From Methylocella tundrae (GTDB taxonomy: Bacteria > Pseudomonadota > Alphaproteobacteria > Rhizobiales > Beijerinckiaceae): a stretch of DNA of 64,000 nt. Of the stretch, positions 56,254-64,000 are shown piece after piece. The stretch is taken from NCBI RefSeq assembly GCF_901905185.1, contig NZ_CABFMQ020000001.1:1-64000 (forward strand), in the 5' to 3' direction. The notes under the pieces are model-generated. The model made no database searches. It was not told where the DNA came from and was given only the letters and a program-made list of their open reading frames with translations. The translations under genes and the position numbers were made by a program. How positions within the stretch are numbered: the stretch's first letter is position 1; each line of letters opens with the position of its first letter.

Positions 56254-57921
56254 CTAGTGGACCGCGGCGGCCGGACCGCCGCCAGCCTTTTTGTTGGTCA
56301 GGAAGAAACAGAAGGGCACGACGCAGAAGGCGACGACGCCCACGTAAAGGAACACATCGGAATAGGCGAGGATCTGCGCCTGGGCGCGGAAGGCCTGATA
56401 GACCATTCCGACCGCGAGGTCGTGCGCGGCGCCTGCCGCGTGTCCCATTCCGACAAGCGTTCTTTGGTAACTTGCGACCAGCTCGTTATAGGGTTGATGG
56501 AAGGGCGTCGCCCATTTCGAAAGCTGCGCCTGATGCGCTTGCGTCCGCTCGGTGATCATCGCCGTCGCGAGTGAGATTCCGACCGAGCCGAACACGTTGC
56601 GGAACATGGTGAACAGCGCCGTCGCATCGCCGTTCAGGCGCCGCGGCAAGGTGATATAGGCGATCGTGCTGATCGGAACGAACAGAAAAGCAAGTCCCGC
56701 GGTCTGCGCCGCGCGCATCGTCACCAGCGTGAAGAAATCGATGTTCGGCGTCAGGCGGCTCGAATAGAAAAACGCCGCCCCCATGACGAAGAATCCGGTC
56801 GCGATGATGAGGCGGGTCTGAACGAAGCGCATCGCCACGCCGATGATCGGGATCAGCAGGATGATCGCTATGCCGCCTGGAGAGAGAATGAGGCCCGACC
56901 AGGTCGCGTTATAGTTGATCACCGTTTGGGCGAATTGGGGAATGACGACGGCGCCTGCGTAAAGAGTGGCGCCGACGGCGGAGATGCAGACGCACCCCAT
57001 CGCAAAATTCTTGTCTTTGAAGACGTCGAGATTGACGATTGGATGCTTTGCGACCTTGAGCCAGACGATCGCGCCAATGATGCCGAAAATGGCGAGGCCC
57101 GCCATCACCTGGATGAAGGATGAGCTGAACCAATCTTCATCCTCGCCACGGTCCATCATCACCTGCAGGCAGCCGAGGCCGAGCGTAATCAGAGCGAGGC
57201 CGATGACATCGATGCGCCGCGACATCCGTTTTGCCCAGGGCGGGTCCTCGACCAGAACGGAGACGAAGAACACGGTGATCAGGCCAACCGGCAGATTGGC
57301 GAAGAAAATCCAGCGCCAGTTGTAAGTGTCGGTAATGAGGCCGCCAAGGGTCGGTCCGAGCACGGGGGCGACGATGGTTGCAATCGCCGTCACGCCGAAC
57401 GCTGCGCCGCGTTTTTCGGGCGGAAATGTGTCGAGGATGATCGCCTGCTGGCTCGGCTGCATGCCGCCGCCGAAAAAGCCCTGCAGCAGGCGGAAGGCGA
57501 CGAGCTGCGGCAGGCTGTCCGCGATGCCGCAGAGAAACGAGCACACGGTGAACATCGAGATGCAGATGATGAAATAGCGCTTGCGGCCGATGACCGAGCT
57601 GAGCCAGCCTGAAATCGTCAGAACGATGCCGTTGGCGACGAGATAAGAGGTGAGAGCCCAGGTCGCCTCATCGTTGCTCGATGAGAGGCTGCCGGCGATA
57701 TGCGGCAGCGCGACATTGACGATCGTCGTGTCGAGGATTTCCATGAACGCCGCCAAGGTGACGACGACGGCGATCGCCCATGGATTGTGTCCCGGCTTCC
57801 ATGCGGCCTCCGCCTCATGTCCGTGCGAATGGGCTGCCGCACGGGACTTTGAGCCCTTTGCGCCAGCCTCGCGCGATCTTGCCCCGGGCGAGCCGGCGGC
57901 CCGCGCAACGGCCGCGCTCAT
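56254..57921 (-). CDS. emrB: MFS drug:H+ antiporter, EmrB/DHA2 family
   Basis: This 555-residue inner-membrane transporter has fourteen predicted helices. Signatures are LDTTIVNVALPHIAGSL in helix 1, GWLSSVIGRKRYF in the first loop, and RLLQGFFGGGMQPSQQAI in helix 5, all of the DHA2/EmrB family. A cytosolic, histidine-bearing N-terminus of about 45 residues precedes helix 1. Its ATG overlaps the emrA stop by four bases. With EmrA and the channel encoded after it, it forms a proton-driven pump for hydrophobic drugs; substrates are unknown. Confidence 0.94.
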   Translation of the reverse strand: MSAAVARAAGSPGARSREAGAKGSKSRAAAHSHGHEAEAAWKPGHNPWAIAVVVTLAAFMEILDTTIVNVALPHIAGSLSSSNDEATWALTSYLVANGIVLTISGWLSSVIGRKRYFIICISMFTVCSFLCGIADSLPQLVAFRLLQGFFGGGMQPSQQAIILDTFPPEKRGAAFGVTAIATIVAPVLGPTLGGLITDTYNWRWIFFANLPVGLITVFFVSVLVEDPPWAKRMSRRIDVIGLALITLGLGCLQVMMDRGEDEDWFSSSFIQVMAGLAIFGIIGAIVWLKVAKHPIVNLDVFKDKNFAMGCVCISAVGATLYAGAVVIPQFAQTVINYNATWSGLILSPGGIAIILLIPIIGVAMRFVQTRLIIATGFFVMGAAFFYSSRLTPNIDFFTLVTMRAAQTAGLAFLFVPISTIAYITLPRRLNGDATALFTMFRNVFGSVGISLATAMITERTQAHQAQLSKWATPFHQPYNELVASYQRTLVGMGHAAGAAHDLAVGMVYQAFRAQAQILAYSDVFLYVGVVAFCVVPFCFFLTNKKAGGGPAAAVH

Positions 57922-59093
57922 TTCAGCTTCACCGTCGGCACGACGGAGACGCCGAGGGGAAGCGGCAGTTTTGGATCGAGGCCGCTGTCGATGACGATTT
58001 TGACCGGCACGCGCTGAACGATCTTCACGAAATTACCGGTCGCATTCTCTGGCGGGAAGGCCGTGAATTTCGATCCCGATCCCAGCTGAATGCTGTCGAC
58101 GTGGCCCTTCAGATCAAGATGGGGATAGGCGTCGACTTCAATGTCGACCGGCTGGCCCGGACGAATGCGGTCGAGCTGGGTTTCCTTGAAATTGGCCGTC
58201 ACCCAGACATCCGGCGAGACGATCGAGAAGATCGACTGGCCGGGCGTCACATAATTGCCGACCTCGACGTTGCGTTTGGTGATCCAGCCGTCCTGCGGCG
58301 CCCGCACGACAGTCCACTCGAGGTTCAAATTCGCCTGATCGAGTTTTGCCTGAGCCTGTTCGACCTGGCCATGGAGCTGGCCGACTTCCGCGTCGGCCTG
58401 GCCGATCCGTTGCGGCACGGGCTCTGCCTGCGCCACCTGCGCTTCGGCGAGCGCCACCTGAGCTTCGGCCTGGCGCAGCGCCGCGGTGGCGGCGTCGACT
58501 TCCTGCTGAGTTGTCGCCGGCTTCGGCAGGCTGCGCTGGCGTTGATAATCGGCTTGCGCCCTCGCGGCGGCGGCCTGCGCGGAGGCAAGCTGCGCCTGCG
58601 CCTGCTTCAATTGCGCCGGGAAATTCTTCCGCGCCACTTCCGCGCCGAGTTTGAGGCCAGCGAGCTGCGCCTTGGCGAGATCAAGCGCGCCCTGGGCGGA
58701 ATCGCGATTCTGGATATATTGCCTCGGATCAATATGGATCAGCGCCTCGCCCTTGCGCACGAACTGATTGTCGCTGACATCAAGCGAGACGACGAGTCCC
58801 GAGATCTGCGGCGCAATCGTCACTGCGCGGCCGTCGGTATAGGCGTCGTCCGTTGATTGAATATCGCGCGTCGACAAATAGAGATAAGCGCCGCCCGCGA
58901 CGAGCGCCGCGATGACAAGGAAACCGACAAGCAGGAAGGAGCGCTTCTTCTTGGGAGGCTGCGCCGTGTCTTCAGATGGGGTGTCGTCCTCTTCCCCTGT
59001 CGGACGATCCTCCTCCGCCAGTTCGGGGGCGTCGGCCTCGGGGGCCTTCTCACCGTATTCGCGCAACAGCTCAGTCTCTGATTGTCGATCCAT
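57918..59093 (-). CDS. emrA: EmrA-like periplasmic adaptor
   Basis: This 391-residue HlyD/EmrA-family adaptor has an acidic cytosolic N-terminus (about 1-50), a single anchor helix (RSFLLVGFLVIAALVAGGAY), a lipoyl half with IAPQISGLVVSLDVSDNQFV, a long alanine/glutamine-rich coiled coil (about 125-245), and a second half with VRAPQDGWITKRNVEVGNYV. It connects EmrB to an outer-membrane channel. The start at 59093 removes an unlikely 26-codon upstream extension. It is first in its operon and divergent from a TetR gene. Confidence 0.94.
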   Translation of the reverse strand: MDRQSETELLREYGEKAPEADAPELAEEDRPTGEEDDTPSEDTAQPPKKKRSFLLVGFLVIAALVAGGAYLYLSTRDIQSTDDAYTDGRAVTIAPQISGLVVSLDVSDNQFVRKGEALIHIDPRQYIQNRDSAQGALDLAKAQLAGLKLGAEVARKNFPAQLKQAQAQLASAQAAAARAQADYQRQRSLPKPATTQQEVDAATAALRQAEAQVALAEAQVAQAEPVPQRIGQADAEVGQLHGQVEQAQAKLDQANLNLEWTVVRAPQDGWITKRNVEVGNYVTPGQSIFSIVSPDVWVTANFKETQLDRIRPGQPVDIEVDAYPHLDLKGHVDSIQLGSGSKFTAFPPENATGNFVKIVQRVPVKIVIDSGLDPKLPLPLGVSVVPTVKLK

Positions 59094-59176
59094 CTTGCAA
59101 TCCGTCGAACCTGGGGGATGCTGCTCAAACCAATAAGGCTTGCGCGAAGGGCCTATTCCGGTGCATAGCATCTATC

Positions 59177-59198
59177 AACCGAACTCTTTGGTACGGTT
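59177..59198. promoter_or_regulatory. candidate TetR operator between emrA and its regulator
   Basis: AACCGAAC, six bases, then GTACGGTT form a 22-base inverted repeat with seven of eight matching positions. It lies in the 131-base divergent gap, 26 bases before the regulator start, where binding could repress both units. Confidence 0.6.
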
Positions 59199-59224
59199 AC
59201 AGCGTGAAAGCATGCAAGTCAACG

Positions 59225-59842
59225 ATGTCCATTCTCTCTCAAGCAAAGCGGGTGCCGCGCGGCGACAAACGCCGTGACGAGATCGCCGCTGTTGCTGAGG
59301 ATGTGTTTCTTGAGCGCGGTTATGCTGAGACGACGATGCAGATCATTGCCGCGCGCGCGGGCGCCTCAAAGGAAACGCTCTACAGGCACTTTGGCTCCAA
59401 AGAAGCGATGTTTTCCGAGGTCGTGCGGCGCCGCTCTTTGCGCATCACAGGCGGCGAGGAGAGCGAATTATCTGGTCGGCCCGAGAAAGTTCTCCTCGAT
59501 TTGGCGCTGAACCTCCTGCGCTTCCTCAGCAGCGCGGATTCGCTTTGTCTCTATAGGGTCGTTGTGGCGGAGGCGCCGAGGGAGCCAGACCTTGGCCGCA
59601 TTTTCTATGCGCAGGGTCCAGGCCGCGTCCTTAATCGGATCACGGGCTATCTCGAGGCGGCGACCAAACGCGGGGAGCTGCGTTGCGCCGATGCCGATCT
59701 GGCCGCGAGGCTCTTTCTCGGCGCCGTCATCGCCCATCACCAATGTCTGAGCCTGGTTGGGGGGGCAGTGTTTTCCGACACGCAGCGGTCGAGCCACGCA
59801 AAAGAGGCCGTCGCTCTGTTTATGGCGCGCTATGGCGTCTGA
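59225..59842 (+). CDS. TetR/AcrR-family regulator, likely repressor of emrAB-OMF
   Basis: This 205-residue regulator has a DNA-binding domain (about 15-65) with EIAAVAEDVFLERGYAETTM and AGASKETLYRHFGSKEAMF, and a ligand domain containing YRVVVAEAPREPDLGRIFY. It is divergent from emrA with an inverted repeat between them. A GTG at 59204 in frame is an alternative start. Its 3' end overlaps the end of lutC by 13 bases on the opposite strand. Confidence 0.93.
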   Translation: MSILSQAKRVPRGDKRRDEIAAVAEDVFLERGYAETTMQIIAARAGASKETLYRHFGSKEAMFSEVVRRRSLRITGGEESELSGRPEKVLLDLALNLLRFLSSADSLCLYRVVVAEAPREPDLGRIFYAQGPGRVLNRITGYLEAATKRGELRCADADLAARLFLGAVIAHHQCLSLVGGAVFSDTQRSSHAKEAVALFMARYGV

Positions 59843-60501
59843 ATCGAGGCCCGCGCATCTATGATGATCGCGTGAAGAAACTTGGGGCCATGCGCGCCTC
59901 TGACGAGCGTCCCCTCGATGTCAGCCGTGCCGCTCGCGCCGGTGATGAGATTCACATTGCGAGGCGCCCCGGCGCCCTTTTCGGCCAGCGCATAATCTTC
60001 GAGGTAGAGAAGGATCCGCTCGCGTTCGATAACGCAGATGTGATGCAGCGGCAGGAAGGACAGTAAGGTCGCAGACGTGGGTCCCGAGTGGAACACGAAG
60101 GTTCCAGTCTCTGCGATGGCCCAGCGCGCCTTTGCGACGGCGAGCCTTTCATCGCCGGCGATCGCCGTCTTGAGGGTAAAGCCGCTCCAGTCGAGCCGCC
60201 GCAAATCCGGATCGGGCTGCAACGCCAGCGCATGTTCGAGGCCGTGAGCGTCACAATAGCGGGCGACCGCGGCCGGTGTGTCTTCAAGCTTGCCGATGCG
60301 ATCGACGCTGGCGCCGACGACCTTGGCTGAGACAAGCCGCGCGGCGAAGGCGTCCACGACATCGCCGCCGGGAAGGCGGGGGCGGCTCTCGTTCGATTCC
60401 AGCGCCAGCGCAGCGGCCTGCGCCGCGATCTCGGCCGGGTCATTTGCTTCGCGGCGCAGGTTGCGCCGGATCGCGGCCAGAATTTCCTCCCTTACGCTCA
60501 A
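59830..60501 (-). CDS. lutC: lactate utilisation protein LutC
   Basis: This 223-residue LUD-domain protein is the third component of the LutABC L-lactate oxidation complex. Family signatures are AIAETGTFVFHSGP, LLSFLPLHHICVIERERI and the C-terminal GTADIEGTLVRGAHGP. LutC has no iron-sulfur motif, as expected. Its ATG overlaps the lutB stop (ATGA), indicating coupled translation. It is the last gene of the lldP-lutA-lutB-lutC operon. Confidence 0.94.
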   Translation of the reverse strand: MSVREEILAAIRRNLRREANDPAEIAAQAAALALESNESRPRLPGGDVVDAFAARLVSAKVVGASVDRIGKLEDTPAAVARYCDAHGLEHALALQPDPDLRRLDWSGFTLKTAIAGDERLAVAKARWAIAETGTFVFHSGPTSATLLSFLPLHHICVIERERILLYLEDYALAEKGAGAPRNVNLITGASGTADIEGTLVRGAHGPKFLHAIIIDARASIQTP

Positions 60502-61928
60502 GAGGGAGTCTTTCGGTTGTGCGCGCGGTAGTCCTCAAAAAAGCTGCGCGCGGGCGGCTTGGGGAAATCGCGATAGCGGGTCCAGCCGGAAGCCAGGGGC
60601 AGTTTGCTGATCCAGCCTTCCTTGGCAAAGAGCCGGATCGCCCGGATCGCGAGCCGCGTTCCGATGCGGTAAAGGAACGGATAGGTGGCGGCGAACGCCC
60701 ATAATCCGAGAAAGCTGCGCTGCGTCTTCGGCTCCAGCCCTTCGGCCCAGCTTTTTTCGCGCCATCCCCGCAACATCGTCGGCAATGGAATGTCGACCGG
60801 ACAGACTTCCTGACAGCGGCCGTTGAGGGTGCAGGCATTCGGCAAATCGCGCGACTTCGCCAGGCCGTCGAGAACCGGAGTCAGCACCGAGCCCATCGGT
60901 CCCGGATAGACGCCGCCATAGGCATGGCCGCCGATTTCATTGTAGACGACGCAATGGTTCATGCAGGCCCCGCAGCGCACGCAGCGCAGCATCGCGGCAA
61001 GGCCCTGCGCCAGCATACGCGTGCGGCCGTTGTCGACGAGAACGATATGGAATTCGCGCGGTCCGTCGAGGTCGCCGGACTGCTTTGGGCCGCAATGGAA
61101 GGTCGTATATTGGGTAATGTCGGCGCCCGTCGCCGAGCGCACCAGCAAACGCAAAAGCACGAAAGCGTGGGAGAGGCTCGGCACGAGCTTTTCGATGCCC
61201 GCCGTCACGATATGGACGCGCGGGATGGTCGTCGTCAGCTCGGCATTGCCTTCATTCGTGACGGTGCAGACGGCGCCGCTGTCGGCGATGAGAAAGTTCG
61301 CGCCGCTGATCCCCACATCCGCGCCGAGAAAGCTGCCGCGTAATTCGCGCCTTGCGCTTTCGACCATGGAGCCGACGTCGTCGCCGTTGAGAGGCATGTG
61401 GTGATGCTCGCGAAACAGCGCGGCGATGTCTTCGCGCTTGTGATGCAGGGCGGGCCAGATGATGTGCGAGGGCCGGTCATGGGCAAGCTGGACGATGTGC
61501 TCGGCAAGATCGGTCTCGACGCGCGTCAAGCCGGCTTCGTCCATCGCATGGGGCAGCCCAATCTCTTCGCCCAGCATCGACTTGGAGCGCGTCACCGTCT
61601 GCGCCTTTGCGTCCCGGCAAATGCCGATGACGATGCGGCAGGCCTCGTCCGCGGTCGCGGCATAATGCACGACGGCGCCGGAGGCGCGGGCGTTGCGCTC
61701 GAACTCGATCAGATAATGATCGAGGTTTTCGATCACGTGATCCTTGATGCGGCGGCCGAGATCGCGGGCTTTTGCAAAACCCGGCCAATCGGCGACGGCG
61801 GCCTCGCGCTTTTGCCGCGCCGTGCGCGTCGTGCGGTCGATCGCGATCTTGAGATTGGGGTCTGCGAGCGCGGCGTCGGCGCGCGCCTTGAAGGAATCGA
61901 CGGATGCCGCGTGCGCTGGAGCTGACAT
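60498..61928 (-). CDS. lutB: lactate utilisation iron-sulfur protein LutB
   Basis: This 476-residue protein combines an N-terminal LUD domain (with SKSMLGEEIGLPHAM and LIADSGAVCTVTNEGN) and a C-terminal ferredoxin domain with two 4Fe-4S motifs, CVRCGACMNHC and the set in CTLNGRCQEVCPVDIP. LutB is the electron-transfer subunit of the complex that oxidises L-lactate to pyruvate in the cytosol. It starts three bases after lutA and overlaps lutC, so the three genes are tightly coupled. Confidence 0.95.
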   Translation of the reverse strand: MSAPAHAASVDSFKARADAALADPNLKIAIDRTTRTARQKREAAVADWPGFAKARDLGRRIKDHVIENLDHYLIEFERNARASGAVVHYAATADEACRIVIGICRDAKAQTVTRSKSMLGEEIGLPHAMDEAGLTRVETDLAEHIVQLAHDRPSHIIWPALHHKREDIAALFREHHHMPLNGDDVGSMVESARRELRGSFLGADVGISGANFLIADSGAVCTVTNEGNAELTTTIPRVHIVTAGIEKLVPSLSHAFVLLRLLVRSATGADITQYTTFHCGPKQSGDLDGPREFHIVLVDNGRTRMLAQGLAAMLRCVRCGACMNHCVVYNEIGGHAYGGVYPGPMGSVLTPVLDGLAKSRDLPNACTLNGRCQEVCPVDIPLPTMLRGWREKSWAEGLEPKTQRSFLGLWAFAATYPFLYRIGTRLAIRAIRLFAKEGWISKLPLASGWTRYRDFPKPPARSFFEDYRAHNRKTPS

Positions 61929-61931
61929 TGC

Positions 61932-62684
61932 TTAGGCTTCCTCGCCGATCGCCGGACCATTGCCCATGCCGGCAAGGATTTCGGCGACGTGAAAAGCGCG
62001 GACGCGGGAGCCGCGCCGGTGCAGTTTACCGGCCATGTTCATGAGGCAGCCGAGATCGCCGCCAAGAAGCAGGTCGGCCTGCGTCGATTCGATGTTTTTT
62101 GCCTTCGCTTCGACGATCGCATTCGAGATCGACGGATATTTGACGCAGAATGTGCCGCCGAAGCCGCAGCAGGATTGAACCTCGGGCAGCGGCGTCAGGA
62201 TCAAGCCTTCGACGTCGGCGAGAAGAGCGCGCGGCTGCCGTTCGACTTTGAGTTCGCGCAGGCCGGAACAGGTATCATGGTAAGTGGCGCTCGCCCGCAG
62301 CTTCACGCCCTCGGGGCGATAGCGGCAAATGTCGACGAGGAAGCTGATCAGCTCATATCCCTTGGCCGCCAGATTTTCCGCGCGCGGGCGCCACAGAGGA
62401 TCGTCTGCGAAAAGCTCCGGATAATGCAGCTTGATCATGCCCATGCAGGAGCCTGAAGGCGCCACGACATAATCGAAATCCTCGAAGGCGGCGATGACCT
62501 TTTTGGCGATTTTGCGCGCGTCGGCCGAATCTCCCGAATTAAAGGCCGGCTGGCCGCAGCAGGTCTGAAGGCGTGGCGCAATCACCTCGCATCCGGCGCG
62601 CTCCAGAAGGGCGAGCGCGGCGAACGCCATGCGCGGCCGGAACATATCGGCAAGGCATGTGACGAAAAGTCCGACCTTGAGCAT
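61932..62684 (-). CDS. lutA: lactate utilisation protein LutA (CCG-domain)
   Basis: This 250-residue protein carries two cysteine-rich CCG domains, shown by TCCGQPAFNSGDSADA and SCCGFGGTFCVKYP, which bind iron-sulfur clusters in GlcF/HdrB-type proteins. It is the first subunit of the LutABC L-lactate dehydrogenase system. The gene lies 65 bases after the lactate permease gene on the same strand and three bases before lutB. Confidence 0.95.
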   Translation of the reverse strand: MLKVGLFVTCLADMFRPRMAFAALALLERAGCEVIAPRLQTCCGQPAFNSGDSADARKIAKKVIAAFEDFDYVVAPSGSCMGMIKLHYPELFADDPLWRPRAENLAAKGYELISFLVDICRYRPEGVKLRASATYHDTCSGLRELKVERQPRALLADVEGLILTPLPEVQSCCGFGGTFCVKYPSISNAIVEAKAKNIESTQADLLLGGDLGCLMNMAGKLHRRGSRVRAFHVAEILAGMGNGPAIGEEA

Positions 62685-62749
62685 GGGCTTAATGCAGCAT
62701 CATCCACGTGAATCATAGGCCTGCGGCGTTGCGAGGCAAGTTTTCTCGC

Positions 62750-64000
62750 TTAATGAACCGGAATCATCCACGGCGTGACATACTGCTGCACCAACACGAT
62801 GAGCCCAAGCAGCAGGGTCAGCACAATGCTGTGCTTGAAAGTGCGCGCGAAGACCACGCCCTCCTGCCCTTTAAGATCGGTCACCGAAGCGCCGGTCGAA
62901 ATGTTCTGCGGCGAGATCATCTTGCCCATCACCCCGCCCGAGGAGTTGGTGGCCGCGATGAGCACGGGATTGAGGCCAAGCTGATTGGCCGCCACGACCT
63001 GCAAGTTGCCAAACAGCGCGTTGCCTGATGTGTCGCTGCCGGAGAGGAACACCGCGATCCAGCCGAGGAACGGCGAGACAAGCGGAAAGATGAACCCCAT
63101 TGAGGCGACGCCAAGGCCCAGCGTGTAATTCAGCCCTGAGTAGTTCATCAGATAGGCGAGCCCCACGATCAGGGCGACGGTCAGAATGGCGAGTCGACTC
63201 TGCCGCCAGGTAGTGCCAATGCACCCGATGAACCGGCGAGGGCCGACGCCGACGAGGGCGGCGGTGAGGATCGTGGACAGCAGGATCGCGGTGCCTGTCG
63301 CCAGTGGCTGGAACACCCAGTTCGCGGCGTAAGGCTTGTTATTGTAGAGAGTGATAAGCACCTCATTGTGCAGGCCGGGCCATGGAATCGACTGCTGGCC
63401 GATCGTGAACACCTTGAGATGGGTCCAAACGATCACGACCGCCGAGACAATGAGCCAGGGCAGCCATCCCTGCCACGCGGACATCTGACTTCCATGCGCT
63501 TTCGGGGCGAGATCGGCGCCGCCTGTTTGAACGGTCCGGAGCGAAACCGAAAACTCCGGGTCGGGCGCGGGCTTCCAGACGCGGAGGAAAGCCAGCGTCG
63601 CGATCAACGCGGTGAGCGATGAGAGCACATCGGTCAGCGCATAGTCGAGATAGTTCGAGGAGACGAACTGGCCGAACGCAAAGCTGCCTCCCGCGACGGC
63701 CAGCACGGGCCACAAGGCGCGCACCGAGCGCATCCCGCCGTAGATCGCCATGACGTAGAACGGCAGCAGCATCGCTATAAACGGCAGCTGCCGCCCGATC
63801 ATGGCGCCGAGCGTCACCGGCGAGAGGCCTGTGACCTGGCCAAGCACCGTGACGGGCGCGCCGAGCGCGCCGAACGCGACGGGCGCCGTGTTGAAAATCA
63901 GCGTGAAGGTGAGCGCCTCGAGCGCCGGAAAGCCGACGAGGATCAGCAAGGCGCTGGTGATCGCGACCGGCGTGCCGAAGCCGGAGATGCCTTCGAGGAG
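62750..64000 (-). CDS. lldP: L-lactate permease, C-terminal 416 residues (cut by window edge)
   Basis: The reading frame is open to the right edge, so the 5' end lies outside the window. The visible part begins LLEGISGFGTPVAITSALL, the conserved core of LldP/LctP lactate:proton symporters, and continues through about nine or ten helices with NSSGGVMGKMISPQNISTG near the end, also a family signature. Full proteins have about 550-590 residues, so roughly 70 percent is present. It imports L-lactate for LutABC, encoded directly downstream. Confidence 0.94.
   Translation of the reverse strand, partial: LLEGISGFGTPVAITSALLILVGFPALEALTFTLIFNTAPVAFGALGAPVTVLGQVTGLSPVTLGAMIGRQLPFIAMLLPFYVMAIYGGMRSVRALWPVLAVAGGSFAFGQFVSSNYLDYALTDVLSSLTALIATLAFLRVWKPAPDPEFSVSLRTVQTGGADLAPKAHGSQMSAWQGWLPWLIVSAVVIVWTHLKVFTIGQQSIPWPGLHNEVLITLYNNKPYAANWVFQPLATGTAILLSTILTAALVGVGPRRFIGCIGTTWRQSRLAILTVALIVGLAYLMNYSGLNYTLGLGVASMGFIFPLVSPFLGWIAVFLSGSDTSGNALFGNLQVVAANQLGLNPVLIAATNSSGGVMGKMISPQNISTGASVTDLKGQEGVVFARTFKHSIVLTLLLGLIVLVQQYVTPWMIPVH

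Noticed and set aside
63947..63949. A TTG in the lactate permease frame as the gene start
   Set aside because: The frame stays open to the window edge with conserved LldP sequence upstream of this codon, so the true start is outside the window.

Overview
The window is GC-rich, gene-dense chromosomal DNA. It shows no tRNA, rRNA, insertion sequence, prophage or CRISPR array. Gene content and dispersed palindromic elements point to an alphaproteobacterium of the Rhizobiales/Hyphomicrobiales. A Beijerinckiaceae- or Methylocystaceae-like host is my guess; no marker gene in the window proves it.

Layout. (1) 1-668: the tail of an unknown gene and a divergent dihydrofolate-reductase-like gene. (2) 669-9076, minus strand: a complete high-affinity potassium uptake operon. 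Its order is tiny membrane ORF, kdpF, kdpA, kdpB, kdpC, kdpD, kdpE, with palindromic repeats in both the kdpA/kdpB and kdpB/kdpC gaps. (3) 9268-10315: an SDR oxidoreductase and a small helical protein ending in a terminator. (4) 10393-12996, minus: a cyanide-insensitive-type bd quinol oxidase (cydA, cydB) plus a 49-residue DUF2474-like subunit. (5) 13519-15324: a HAD hydrolase and a FUSC-type membrane protein. (6) 15565-18208: a molybdenum hydroxylase pair (iorA/iorB type). (7) 18342-25501, minus: two adjacent soluble hybrid kinases, one of about 1822 residues with eight 92-residue HAMP-type repeats. (8) 25832-32347: catalase with its terminator, then a divergent RND efflux adaptor and permease. 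(9) 32685-35976: a second iorA/iorB pair and an HxlR regulator. (10) 36011-39241: a large GH94-type glycoside phosphorylase. (11) 39439-47133: dodecin, two glutathione peroxidases, an aldo-keto reductase, and a second RND pump with a divergent TetR regulator. (12) 47140-54489: mixed oxidoreductases and small proteins, including an MscS channel fused to a cyclic-nucleotide-binding-like domain. (13) 54559-59842: an EmrAB plus outer-membrane-factor efflux operon with its TetR regulator. (14) 59830-64000, minus: an L-lactate utilisation operon (lldP, lutA, lutB, lutC), cut by the window edge.

Together the genes describe adaptation to a stressful environment: potassium scavenging, an alternative oxidase, peroxide defence, three multidrug efflux systems, an osmotic channel and a large cytosolic phosphorelay candidate, alongside two periplasmic-type molybdoenzymes and lactate oxidation.

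The least ordinary items are the HAMP-repeat kinase pair, the 27-residue ORF at the head of the kdp operon, a 118-bp palindromic element that supplies the last bases of the kdpB stop codon, and the channel whose nucleotide-binding domain appears to lack the usual phosphate-binding arginine.
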